Below, piece by piece: positions 12,497 through 20,725 of a stretch of 25,024 bases of DNA. This DNA is from CBDFHV01 sp965247705 (GTDB lineage Bacteria > Pseudomonadota > Alphaproteobacteria > Rhodospirillales > CAMCUA01): positions 1 through 25,024 of the forward strand of contig CBDFHV010000007.1 of NCBI GenBank assembly GCA_965247705.1, given 5' to 3'. The position numbers and the translations under genes were made by a program. The notes below the pieces were generated by a model, which saw only the letters and a program-made list of their open reading frames with translations, was not told where the DNA came from and did not search any database. Position 1 is the stretch's first letter, and each line of letters opens with the position of its first letter.

Positions 12497-14092
12497 ATGC
12501 GCGACTTCACCTTTCCCGGGCGCTCGCCCGTCCATGGCCTCAACGGCGCCGCCGCCACATCCCATCCCATCGCCACCCTGGCCGCCATCAACGTGCTGCA
12601 GGCGGGCGGCAACGCGATGGACGCCGCGGTCACCGCCTGCGCCGTTCAGTGTGTGGTCGAGCCCGCCTCCACCGGCATCGGCGGCGATTGTTTCGCCCTT
12701 TATGCGCCCCGGGGAAGCGACCGTATTGTCGCCTACAACGGGTCCGGCCGGGCGCCCCGGGCGGCGACCGCGGCGTGGTATGCCGAGCAGGGCATCGAGG
12801 CCATCGAGCGCCACACGCCCCACTCCGTCACCGTGCCGGGCGCCGTCGACGCCTGGGCGCGGCTGCTCGCCGATCACGGGACACGAAGCCTGGCCGATGC
12901 CCTGGGGCCGGCGATCCGTTACGCCCGCGACGGCTATGCCATCTCCGGCCGCATTGCCTCCGACTTCGCCCGCGAGGCCGCCACCATCGAACGGGACCCG
13001 ACGGCGGCGCGCATCTTCCTTCCCGGCGGCAAGCCGCCGAGCGTCGGCTCCGTCCACCGCCAGCCGCAACTGGCCGCCACCCTCGAGCGCATCGCCGAGG
13101 GCGGCCGCGACGCCTTCTACCGAGGACCCGTGGCCGAGGACATGGTCGGCTACCTGCGCAGCCTTGGCGGCCTGCATACCATGGAGGACTTCGAGACGGC
13201 GGCGGGGGAATACGTGGACCCCGTCACCACCACCTACAAAGGCTACACGGTCTACGAATGCCCGCCCAACGGCCAGGGGATCATCGCCCTGGAGATCCTC
13301 AACATCTTCTCCCATCTGGACCTGGCCGCCCACGCGCCCCTTTCGGTGGAGCGCCTGCACCTGGAAATCGAGGCCCAGCGCCTCGCCTACCGGGACCGCG
13401 CCCTTTACGTGGCCGACCCCCGCCACGCGGCGGTGCCCATGGACAAGCTGCTGTCGGTGGGCCGGGCCGGGGAATTGGCGAACGCGATCTCCATGAACCG
13501 GGCCCTGGTGGGCTTGCCGGACGTGGACGCCATGCCGGCCCATGCGGACACCATCTACCTCTGCGTCGTCGATAAGGACCGCAATGCGGTGAGCTTCATC
13601 AATTCGCTGTTCAACGGCTTCGGCAGCGGCCTCTGCGCGCCCAAGTCCGGCGTCATGCTGCAGAACCGGGGCATGGCCTTCGCGCTCGACCCGGACCATG
13701 CCAACTGCATCGCGCCGGGCAAGCGCCCGTTCCACACCATCATCCCCGGCATGCTGGCCAGGGACGGCCATGCGGTTATGCCGTTCGGCGTCATGGGCGG
13801 TGCCTACCAGGCCCTGGGCCATGCGCGGCTGCTGCTTAACCTGCTCGAGTACGGCCTCGACATCCAAGAGGCCATCGACATGCCCCGGGTATTCGCCAGC
13901 GCCGGCGGTGTCATCGAGGCGGAGCCCAGCCTGCCCGAGACCATGGTCGCCGGCCTCGCCGCCAAGGGCCACATCATGGGCGCGGTGGAGAAGCCCCACG
14001 GCGGCGGCCAGGCCATCTGGATCGATTGGGAACAGGGGGTGCTGACCGGCGGTTCCGAGCCGCGCAAGGACGGTTGTGCCCTGGGCTACTGA
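12497..14092 (+). CDS. Gamma-glutamyltransferase-superfamily Ntn-hydrolase (oxamate amidohydrolase/YwrD-like)
   Basis: This 531-residue proenzyme belongs to the gamma-glutamyltransferase superfamily, which self-cleaves to expose an N-terminal Thr nucleophile. The N-terminal half shows ATSHPIATLAAINVLQAGGN, EPASTGIGGDCFALY and the VPGAVDAWARLL block. The predicted cleavage is before T352 in HADTIYLCVVDKDRNAVSF, giving chains of about 351 and 180 residues. Classical GGTs read GTTH here; the DTIY form, with FINSLFNGFGSGL, matches the HpxW/YwrD-type branch, which contains amide hydrolases. No signal peptide is seen, so it is probably cytoplasmic, unlike periplasmic GGT. The ATG at 12497 has CGGAG 8 bases upstream. 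It lies 107 bases before soxB on the same strand, suggesting it hydrolyses an amide that supplies the amine oxidase. The substrate is unknown. Confidence 0.88.
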   Translation: MRDFTFPGRSPVHGLNGAAATSHPIATLAAINVLQAGGNAMDAAVTACAVQCVVEPASTGIGGDCFALYAPRGSDRIVAYNGSGRAPRAATAAWYAEQGIEAIERHTPHSVTVPGAVDAWARLLADHGTRSLADALGPAIRYARDGYAISGRIASDFAREAATIERDPTAARIFLPGGKPPSVGSVHRQPQLAATLERIAEGGRDAFYRGPVAEDMVGYLRSLGGLHTMEDFETAAGEYVDPVTTTYKGYTVYECPPNGQGIIALEILNIFSHLDLAAHAPLSVERLHLEIEAQRLAYRDRALYVADPRHAAVPMDKLLSVGRAGELANAISMNRALVGLPDVDAMPAHADTIYLCVVDKDRNAVSFINSLFNGFGSGLCAPKSGVMLQNRGMAFALDPDHANCIAPGKRPFHTIIPGMLARDGHAVMPFGVMGGAYQALGHARLLLNLLEYGLDIQEAIDMPRVFASAGGVIEAEPSLPETMVAGLAAKGHIMGAVEKPHGGGQAIWIDWEQGVLTGGSEPRKDGCALGY

Positions 14093-14199
14093 GCCCGTCC
14101 CCACGTAGCAGAAGGCTGATCGCTTGCGCTGCGCGAAGAATTCCCGTAACCCATTGGTCCCCTGGCCGTAACCGCAGCCCGATCTGGCGACCGTCCGCC

Positions 14200-15456
14200 G
14201 TGACCCGCTATTCCATCTTCAGCCTCGCCCGCAACGCCATGACGGGCCACGGGAACTGGACCCGCGCCTGGCGCACGCCGGAACCCAAGCCGCGCTATGA
14301 CGTCATCATCATTGGCGGCGGCGGCCACGGCCTGGCGACCGCCTACTATCTGGCCAAGGAGCACGGGATCACCAACGTGGCCGTGCTGGAAAAAGGGTGG
14401 CTCGGCGGTGGCAATACGGGGCGCAACACCACCATCGTGCGCTCCAACTACCTGATTGAGCCCAACGCCCACCTCTACGAATGGTCCCTGAAGCTGTGGG
14501 AGGGCCTCAGCCAGGACCTCAACTACAACGTCATGTACAGCCCCCGGGGAGTCATCAACCTGGCCCATTCGGACGGCCAGGTGGACGCTTTTCAGCGCCG
14601 CGGCAACGCCATGCGCCTCAACGGTACCGACGCCGAGTGGCTGGACCGGGAGCAGGTGTCGGCACTGTTACCGCACTTGGACACTTCGCCCCATGCCCGC
14701 TTTCCCATCATGGGCGGGGTTCTCCAGGCGCGCGGCGGCACCGCGCGCCACGACGCGGTGGCCTGGGGCCTGGCCCGCGGCGGCGATGCCCGGGGCGTCG
14801 ACATCATCCAGAACTGCGAGGTTACCGGCATCCGTCGCGAAGGCGGACGGGTTATCGGCGTCGAGACCTCCCGCGGGGACATCGCCGCCGACAAGATCGG
14901 CATCGCCGTCGCCGGCCACACGGGCCACATCGCGGCCATGGCGGGCTTGCGCATGCCCATCGAGTCCCATGTGCTTCAAGCCATGGTCAGCGAGCCGGTC
15001 AAGCCGATCCTGGACACGGTCATCACGTCGGGCGCCGCCCACTGCTACGTCAGCCAGTCTGACAAGGGCGAAATGGTGTTCGGCGGCGATCTGGACGGCT
15101 ACAACTCCTATGCCCAGCGGGGCAACTTGCCGACCATCGAGCACGTGGTGCAGTCGGCGATCGCGCTGTTTCCCTACTTCAGCCGGCTGCGCCTGATGCG
15201 CACCTGGGGCGGCATCATGGACATGACCATGGACGGCAGCCCGATCATCGGCAAGACGCCGGTCGATGGGTTCTATATCAACGGCGGCTGGTGCTACGGC
15301 GGCTTCAAGGCGACGCCGGGCTCGGGCTGGGTGTTCGCCCACACCATCGCTCACGACGCGCCCCATGCCCTGAACGCCGCGTTCACCCTCGACCGTTTCG
15401 CCCGCGGCCGCGCCATCGACGAAAAGGGCGTTGGACCGGTGCCCAATGCCCACTGA
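14200..15456 (+). CDS. soxB: Sarcosine oxidase beta subunit
   Basis: The beta subunit of heterotetrameric sarcosine oxidase oxidatively demethylates sarcosine (N-methylglycine) to glycine, passing the methyl carbon to tetrahydrofolate in the complex. The 418-residue protein begins VTRYSIFSLARNAMTGHGNW, the typical SoxB N-terminus. It continues with the FAD-binding motif VIIIGGGGHGLATAYYLA and the SoxB signature LEKGWLGGGNTGRNTTIVRS. The His that carries covalent FMN in this family is present as H184 in GGTARHDAVAWG. The C-terminus has SPIIGKTPVDGFYINGGWCY. The start is a GTG at 14200 chosen by family alignment; its ribosome-binding site is weak and the frame is open further upstream. soxD follows after 30 bases. 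Confidence 0.95.
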   Translation: MTRYSIFSLARNAMTGHGNWTRAWRTPEPKPRYDVIIIGGGGHGLATAYYLAKEHGITNVAVLEKGWLGGGNTGRNTTIVRSNYLIEPNAHLYEWSLKLWEGLSQDLNYNVMYSPRGVINLAHSDGQVDAFQRRGNAMRLNGTDAEWLDREQVSALLPHLDTSPHARFPIMGGVLQARGGTARHDAVAWGLARGGDARGVDIIQNCEVTGIRREGGRVIGVETSRGDIAADKIGIAVAGHTGHIAAMAGLRMPIESHVLQAMVSEPVKPILDTVITSGAAHCYVSQSDKGEMVFGGDLDGYNSYAQRGNLPTIEHVVQSAIALFPYFSRLRLMRTWGGIMDMTMDGSPIIGKTPVDGFYINGGWCYGGFKATPGSGWVFAHTIAHDAPHALNAAFTLDRFARGRAIDEKGVGPVPNAH

Positions 15457-15486
15457 GCTTCCCTTGGACGGACCCCGGAGACCGGC

Positions 15487-15768
15487 ATGCTTATGATTCC
15501 CTGTCCTTGGTGCGGCACCCGGCCTCACGTGGAGTTCGCCTATGGCGGCGACGCCACCGTCACCCGGCCGGCGGAGCCGGAGGCGGTCTCCGACCAGGAA
15601 TGGCACGACTACGTCTATATCCGGGACAACGGGCGGGGGCTCCATAGGGAGCTGTGGCAGCACGTCAGCGGCTGCCGCCGCTGGCTGAAGGTGCTGCGCG
15701 ACACCACAACCCACCAGGTGTTCGCCAGCGCGCCCCCCGACGGCACGCTTCCGGAACCAAAACCATGA
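15487..15768 (+). CDS. soxD: Sarcosine oxidase delta subunit
   Basis: This 93-residue protein is the small zinc-binding subunit of heterotetrameric sarcosine oxidase. It starts MLMIPCPWCG and has the expected zinc ligands C6, C9, H59 and C63 (CPWC and HVSGCRRW). It also shows the family stretches EFAYGGDATVTRP and WHDYVYIRDNGRGLHRELW. The start at 15487 has GGAG 6 bases upstream; an ATG two codons later is less likely by family pattern. Its TGA overlaps the soxA start as ATGA, indicating translational coupling. Confidence 0.95.
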   Translation: MLMIPCPWCGTRPHVEFAYGGDATVTRPAEPEAVSDQEWHDYVYIRDNGRGLHRELWQHVSGCRRWLKVLRDTTTHQVFASAPPDGTLPEPKP

Positions 15769-18700
15769 TCGGCCAGCCCAACCGCCTGCAGGTCGGGGGC
15801 CTGGTCGACCGGACCCGCGCCGTGGGCTTCACCTTCGATGGCAAGCAATACACGGGACTGCGCGGCGACACCCTGGCCTCCGCCCTGCTCGCCAACGGCG
15901 TGTCCCTGGTCGGGCGCAGCTTCAAGTACCACCGCCCCCGGGGGGTCTTCGCGACCGGCGCCGAGGAACCCAACGCCCTGATTCAACTGCGCAAAGGGAA
16001 CCGGACCGAGCCCAACTTGCGGGCCACCCAGGTCGAGCTCTACGACGGCCTGGAAGCGGAAAGCCAGAATCGCTGGCCGAGCCTGCGTTTCGACATCGGC
16101 TCCCTCACCGGTTTTCTGTCGCCCCTGTTCCCCGCCGGTTTCTACTACAAGACCTTCATGTGGCCGGCGTCCATGTGGATGACGTACGAACGGGTTATCC
16201 GCCACATCGCCGGGCTGGGGCGCAGCCCGACTCAGCCGGACCCGGACCGCTACGAGCACGGCTATGCCCATTGCGATGTCCTGGTGGCGGGTGGCGGGCC
16301 GGCGGGCCTCGGCGCCGCCCTATCGGCGGCCCGGTCCGGCGCGCGGGTAATTCTGGCCGACGAGAATCCGGAGTTCGGGGGCGCCCTGCGCGGCCTCAAG
16401 GCGGTGGTCGACGACGGTCCGGCCCTCGACTGGGTGGCCCGCTGCGTCGCCGAACTGGAATCCATGTCCCGTGTGACCCTGCTGCGGCGGTCATGCGTGT
16501 TCGGCTACTACGACCACAACTGGCTGGCCATCGCCGAGCGGGTGGCGGATCACACGCCAACGCCGGCGGAGCACCTGCCCCGCCAACGGCGGTGGATGGT
16601 CCACGCCAAGCAGGTGGTGCTGGCGACCGGCGCCATCGAGCGTCCCGTGCCCTTCACCGACAACGACCGGCCCGGAGTAATGCTGGCCCACGCCGCGCGT
16701 GCCTACGTCAACCAGTACGGGGTGCGGCCCGGCGAGCGGGCGGTCGTCTTCACCACCAACGATTCCGCCTACGCCGCGGCACTAGACCTGGCGCAAGCCG
16801 GGGTGCGGGTCGCCGCCATCGTCGATTCCCGCGAGGCGGTCGAAGGCGCGGCCGTGGAAGCGGCGCGCCAGGCGGGGATCGAGGTACTGGCCGGTCACGC
16901 CGTGGTGGCCGTGTTCGGCCGCCGCGCGGTCAAGGCCGTGGACGTGGCGCGCCTTAACGCCGATGGCGACCTCATTGGGCCCGGCGCCCGGCGTATTGCC
17001 TGCGACCTGGTCTGTGTCAGCGGCGGCTGGAACCCGACGGTGCACCTCCACGCCCAGTCCCGGGGCCGGCCCCGCTTCGACGACGAACAGGCGGCCTTCG
17101 TGCCGGGGGACTCGTTTCAGGCCGAACGGTCCGCCGGCGCCGCCAACGGCACCTTCCATCTGTCGGGCTGCCTGCGGGAAGGCATGGAAGCCGGCGCGGC
17201 GGCGGCCCGGGACGCCGGTTTCGCCGACACGGTGGTGCCGGCGATCCCCTCGGCGCCGCCCGACCCCTTCGGTCCCGTCCGGCCCGTTTGGGTTGCCCCC
17301 CAGCCGCCCCACGTCAATGGCAAGCGCTTCGTCGACCTGCAGAACGACGTTACCGTCGATGACCTCGCCCTGGCGGCCCGCGAAGGCTACGATTCCGTCG
17401 AGCATCTGAAGCGCTACACCACCATGGGCATGGGCACCGACCAGGGACGGACCAGCAACGTCGCCGGGCTCGCCATCCTGGCCGGGCTTCTGGGCAAGGA
17501 GATCCCGGAGGTCGGCACCACCACCTTCCGCCCGCCCTACACGCCGGTCACCATGGGGGCGCTCGCCGGGGGCGAGACCGGTCATCACTTTGCACCCGTG
17601 CGCCGGTCGGCCATGCATGCCTGGCACGAAAAGGCCGGCGCAACTTTCGTCCCCGCCGGCTTGTGGCTGCGGCCCCAGGTCTATCTGCGGCCGGGCGAGG
17701 ACCTGATGGCGGGCATCTGGCGCGAAACCAAGCACGTGCGCGAAAAGGTGGGCATCGTCGATGTCTCCACCCTCGGCAAGATCGACATCCAGGGCAAGGA
17801 CTCAGCCGAGCTCCTCAACCGGGTCTACATCAACGCCTGGTCGAAGCTCGCCGTCGGCCGCTCCCGCTACGGCGTCATGCTGCGCGAGGACGGCATGGTG
17901 GAGGACGACGGCACCACCAACCGGTTCGACGAAAACCGCTACATGATGACCACCACCACGGCCAAGGCGGGGCCGATGATGCAGTTCCTGGAGTACCTGC
18001 TGCAGGTGGAATGGCCGGAGCTGGACGTGCATGTGGTCTCGGTCACCGAGGAGTGGGCGGCCATGGCCCTGGCCGGCCCGGCGAGCCGCCGTGTGCTTGA
18101 GCGCATGACTGACGACATCGACGTCTCCAACGAAGCCCTGCCCTTCATGGGCGTGCGCGAGGGCACCATCGGTGGCGCGCCGGGGCGCCTGTTCCGCATC
18201 AGCTTTTCCGGCGAACTGGCCTACGAGATCAACGTCCCCGCCGACCATGGCCTCGCCGTGTGGGAGCGGTTCCTGGAAGTGGGCCGGGATTTCGACATCA
18301 TCCCCTACGGCACCGAGGCCATGGGCATCCTGCGTATCGAGAAGGGCCACGTGGTGAGCGGCGAGCTCAACGGCCGTACCACCGCCGACGACCTGGGCTT
18401 TGGCCGCATGCTGAGCAAGACCAAGGACTTCATCGGCAAACGCTCCTTGAACCGGGAAGGGCTCCAGGACCCGGATCGCAAGCAGCTTGTCGGACTGGCG
18501 CCGGCGGACGGCAAGACCGCGATCCCCCGCGGCGCCCAACTGGTGGTCGACCCGAGGGCGCCGGAACCGGTGCCCATGGACGGCGAGGTTACCTCCCAAT
18601 GCTTCAGCCCCAACCTCGGCCATCCTATCGGGCTCGGCATCCTCAAGCGGGGCCGCGAACGCCACGGGGAGACGGTCTACGCCGCCTCCCCCCTCACCGG

Positions 18701-18770
18701 CCAGGTGGTGCCGGTGGTGGTGCGCGACCCGGTCTTTGTCGACCCCGACGGCGAACGGCTGCGGAGTTGA
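15765..18770 (+). CDS. soxA: Sarcosine oxidase alpha subunit
   Basis: This 1001-residue subunit has the normal SoxA length and domain order. An N-terminal ferredoxin-like domain (FTFDGKQYTGLRGDTLASAL, SFKYHRPRGVFATGAEEPNA) is followed by an NAD/FAD Rossmann domain (VLVAGGGPAGLGAALSAARS at about 171-190, and VVLATGAIERPVPFTDNDRP). Then comes a short SoxA-specific region with DVTVDDLALAAREGYDSVEH, GMGTDQGRTSN and TTFRPPYTPVTMGALAGG. From about residue 617 there is a GcvT-like aminomethyltransferase domain that binds tetrahydrofolate, with GIVDVSTLGKIDIQGKDSAE and GELAYEINVP. It passes the oxidised methyl group to tetrahydrofolate as methylene-THF. The start overlaps the soxD stop. The usual partner genes glyA, folD and purU are not in the window. 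Confidence 0.96.
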   Translation: MIGQPNRLQVGGLVDRTRAVGFTFDGKQYTGLRGDTLASALLANGVSLVGRSFKYHRPRGVFATGAEEPNALIQLRKGNRTEPNLRATQVELYDGLEAESQNRWPSLRFDIGSLTGFLSPLFPAGFYYKTFMWPASMWMTYERVIRHIAGLGRSPTQPDPDRYEHGYAHCDVLVAGGGPAGLGAALSAARSGARVILADENPEFGGALRGLKAVVDDGPALDWVARCVAELESMSRVTLLRRSCVFGYYDHNWLAIAERVADHTPTPAEHLPRQRRWMVHAKQVVLATGAIERPVPFTDNDRPGVMLAHAARAYVNQYGVRPGERAVVFTTNDSAYAAALDLAQAGVRVAAIVDSREAVEGAAVEAARQAGIEVLAGHAVVAVFGRRAVKAVDVARLNADGDLIGPGARRIACDLVCVSGGWNPTVHLHAQSRGRPRFDDEQAAFVPGDSFQAERSAGAANGTFHLSGCLREGMEAGAAAARDAGFADTVVPAIPSAPPDPFGPVRPVWVAPQPPHVNGKRFVDLQNDVTVDDLALAAREGYDSVEHLKRYTTMGMGTDQGRTSNVAGLAILAGLLGKEIPEVGTTTFRPPYTPVTMGALAGGETGHHFAPVRRSAMHAWHEKAGATFVPAGLWLRPQVYLRPGEDLMAGIWRETKHVREKVGIVDVSTLGKIDIQGKDSAELLNRVYINAWSKLAVGRSRYGVMLREDGMVEDDGTTNRFDENRYMMTTTTAKAGPMMQFLEYLLQVEWPELDVHVVSVTEEWAAMALAGPASRRVLERMTDDIDVSNEALPFMGVREGTIGGAPGRLFRISFSGELAYEINVPADHGLAVWERFLEVGRDFDIIPYGTEAMGILRIEKGHVVSGELNGRTTADDLGFGRMLSKTKDFIGKRSLNREGLQDPDRKQLVGLAPADGKTAIPRGAQLVVDPRAPEPVPMDGEVTSQCFSPNLGHPIGLGILKRGRERHGETVYAASPLTGQVVPVVVRDPVFVDPDGERLRS

Positions 18771-18854
18771 GGCGATGGGTCACGATGGATGATGGGATCG
18801 GGCTGATGATGATGCGTGAATCCCCCCCGCTCCAGGACGGTTGGCGAGGTTCCC

Positions 18855-19484
18855 ATGGCTGAGACCGCCGAACGCCGCTCGGCCCTGGCCGAGGTCTACC
18901 AGATGGGCACGTTTGGCCGGCTGGGACCGGAGGGCGCCGGCGCGACCCTGGCCGAACACCGCACCGGGGCCATAGCCCATGTCGCCGCCCGCGGAGACGA
19001 CGAGGCGATCCAGGCCGCCTTCCGCGACGCGGTGGGCGTGGCCGCCCCGCTCGCCCCCAACACCACGGACAGCGCGGAGCAGGTGACGGTCCTGTGGCTG
19101 GCGCCCGACCGCTGGCTGGTGGCCTCGGACCGGCACGGGCCGCCGGACCTCGAACAGGCCCTGCGCCAGGCCCTCGACGGCGCCGGGCTGTCCGCCGCCG
19201 TCAACGACGTCACCAGCGGCCGTACCGTGGTGCGCGTCGGCGGGCCACGGGCGCGGGACCTGCTGGCCAAGGGCTGTCCCCTGGACCTGCACCCGGACGC
19301 CTTTGCCGCCGGTCAATGCCTGCAAAGCCTGATGGGCCACCTGAACGTGCTTCTCCACGCCGCCGACGACAACGGTCGGGTGGACATTTACGTCGCCCGG
19401 GGCTTCGCCGTCTCCCTGTGGGAGTTCCTCACGGAACGGGCGGCCGAACTTGGTTGCGAGGTGCTGCTGCCCTCGGGGCGGTAG
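18855..19484 (+). CDS. soxG: Sarcosine oxidase gamma subunit
   Basis: The 209-residue gamma subunit of heterotetrameric sarcosine oxidase has a fold related to the GcvT/YgfZ family and is structural. Recognisable stretches are TVLWLAPDRWLVAS (about 79-92), AAVNDVTSGRTVVRVGGPRARDLLAKGCPLDLHPDAF (about 115-151), the Q-C-L-Q-S-L-M-G-H block and the C-terminal VDIYVARGFAVSLWEFLTE. The start at 18855 has GAGG 6-7 bases upstream; the frame extends to 18816 without support. It lies 84 bases after soxA, an unusually long gap for this operon, filled with GATGATG-rich sequence. It converges on the FAD oxidoreductase gene, whose end is 26 bases away. Confidence 0.92.
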   Translation: MAETAERRSALAEVYQMGTFGRLGPEGAGATLAEHRTGAIAHVAARGDDEAIQAAFRDAVGVAAPLAPNTTDSAEQVTVLWLAPDRWLVASDRHGPPDLEQALRQALDGAGLSAAVNDVTSGRTVVRVGGPRARDLLAKGCPLDLHPDAFAAGQCLQSLMGHLNVLLHAADDNGRVDIYVARGFAVSLWEFLTERAAELGCEVLLPSGR

Positions 19485-19510
19485 GACAAGAGGCTCGCGG
19501 CGAAGGGTGC

Positions 19511-20689
19511 CTACGAAGCCCGCGCGAAGCGGTCCGGCGACAGGGTCGACAGGTCGAAGCCCGAATCCTTGCCGGCGGCGAGATCGGCCATGATGCGGCC
19601 GGTGATGGCGGACAGGCAGATGCCGTCGCCCTCGTGGCCGGCGGCGATGAGCAGGTTCTCCACGAGTTTGCCGCGCCCGACGATGGGCCGGCCGTCGGGG
19701 ACGTAGGGGCGGAAGGCGGCGAAGGCGCGCAGGATCGTCGCCGATGCCAGGGCCGGGATGCGGCGAATGGCCTCGCGCAGGATGGTGGACACACCTTCCC
19801 CGGTGGAGCGGGCGTCGTAGCCGACGAAGCCCCGGGTCGATCCCATGATGGTCTGGCCATGGGACGTGGTGCCGAGGGAGAAGCCGTAGCCCAGGCGGAT
19901 GGCGGGATCTTCCGCCCGCTTCACCGCCTCGGCGTCCCGCTTGACGGTCAGGTAGCCAGCCGAGATCAGCTTGCGCCTGGTATGGGCGTGGCCGCGAGCG
20001 GTGATCACCAGTTCGCCCCGGCGGGGCATCACCGGCAACTTGAGCCCCACCTGCGCGCCCAGGGCCTCGCTCCACGCCCCGGCGGCAATCAAGTAGGTCT
20101 CCGCCCTCACCGTGCCGGCCGCCGTGTCCATGGCCCGGATGCGGGCGCCGTCCAGGTCGAAGCCCCGGGGCACGGCGCCCCACAGGGCCCGCGCGCCCCG
20201 GGCGATGGCGGCCGACGCCAGGGCCTTCGTCCAGGTGGGGGGATAGACTACCCCTTCGGAAGGGACGTAATAGGCGCCGTGGATATGGGGGCTGAGGGCC
20301 GGCTCCATCTCCCGCAGGCGCGGCCCGTCCAGATATTCGATCTCGGTGCCGGAGTCGCGCACCGCCGCGGCGTGGCCGGCCGCTCCATCGGCGATGTCCT
20401 TGGTCTCGCACAGCATCAGGCCGCCGCCCACGGAATAGCCAACGTCGACGCCCAAGTCGGCAACCATCTCCGGGAACAGCGCCTTGCTGGCGATGGTCAG
20501 GTCCATCATTAGGCCCGGGGTTTTGGTGGCGGAAACGATGCTGCCGTTGCACCACCCGGAACTGCCGCCCGCCGGCCCGAAGCGATCGATCATCACCACC
20601 CGCTGGCCCTGGCGAGTAGCGTGATAGGCCGCCGAGGCCCCCATGGCACCGCAGCCGACGATGGCCAGGTCGGCCTCGATCACCGGCAT
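19511..20689 (-). CDS. FAD-dependent amine/amino-acid oxidoreductase (DAO family)
   Basis: This 392-residue flavoenzyme of the D-amino acid oxidase/sarcosine oxidase family has the ADP-binding motif GCGAMG at residues 12-17 and VVMIDRFGPAGGSSGWCNGS after the second strand. It also has YYVPSEGVVYPPTWTKALA, the LIAAGAWSEALGAQVGLKLP FAD contact block, and the C-terminal PDGRPIVGRG...LLIAAGHEGDGICLS. It resembles HcnC/opine-oxidase-beta and D-amino acid dehydrogenase-like proteins more than SoxB. Membrane segments are absent. The ATG at 20689 has only a weak ribosome-binding site. It is 36 bases downstream of the second GGT-type gene on the same strand, suggesting it oxidises the amine or amino acid that hydrolase releases. 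Confidence 0.88.
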   Translation of the reverse strand: MPVIEADLAIVGCGAMGASAAYHATRQGQRVVMIDRFGPAGGSSGWCNGSIVSATKTPGLMMDLTIASKALFPEMVADLGVDVGYSVGGGLMLCETKDIADGAAGHAAAVRDSGTEIEYLDGPRLREMEPALSPHIHGAYYVPSEGVVYPPTWTKALASAAIARGARALWGAVPRGFDLDGARIRAMDTAAGTVRAETYLIAAGAWSEALGAQVGLKLPVMPRRGELVITARGHAHTRRKLISAGYLTVKRDAEAVKRAEDPAIRLGYGFSLGTTSHGQTIMGSTRGFVGYDARSTGEGVSTILREAIRRIPALASATILRAFAAFRPYVPDGRPIVGRGKLVENLLIAAGHEGDGICLSAITGRIMADLAAGKDSGFDLSTLSPDRFARAS

Positions 20690-20725
20690 TTTGTGTCGTA
20701 AGACGTCTTCGAACCGCCTAGCGCG

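Noticed and set aside
12377..14104. 575-codon open frame on the minus strand opposite the first GGT-type gene
   Set aside because: The forward strand encodes a clear GGT-superfamily protein; the reverse product is low-complexity and lacks a ribosome-binding site.
20700..20709. Perfect palindrome AAGACGTCTT upstream of the FAD oxidoreductase start
   Set aside because: Ten bases of symmetry can arise by chance, and it lies between two genes that look co-transcribed; not enough to call an operator.
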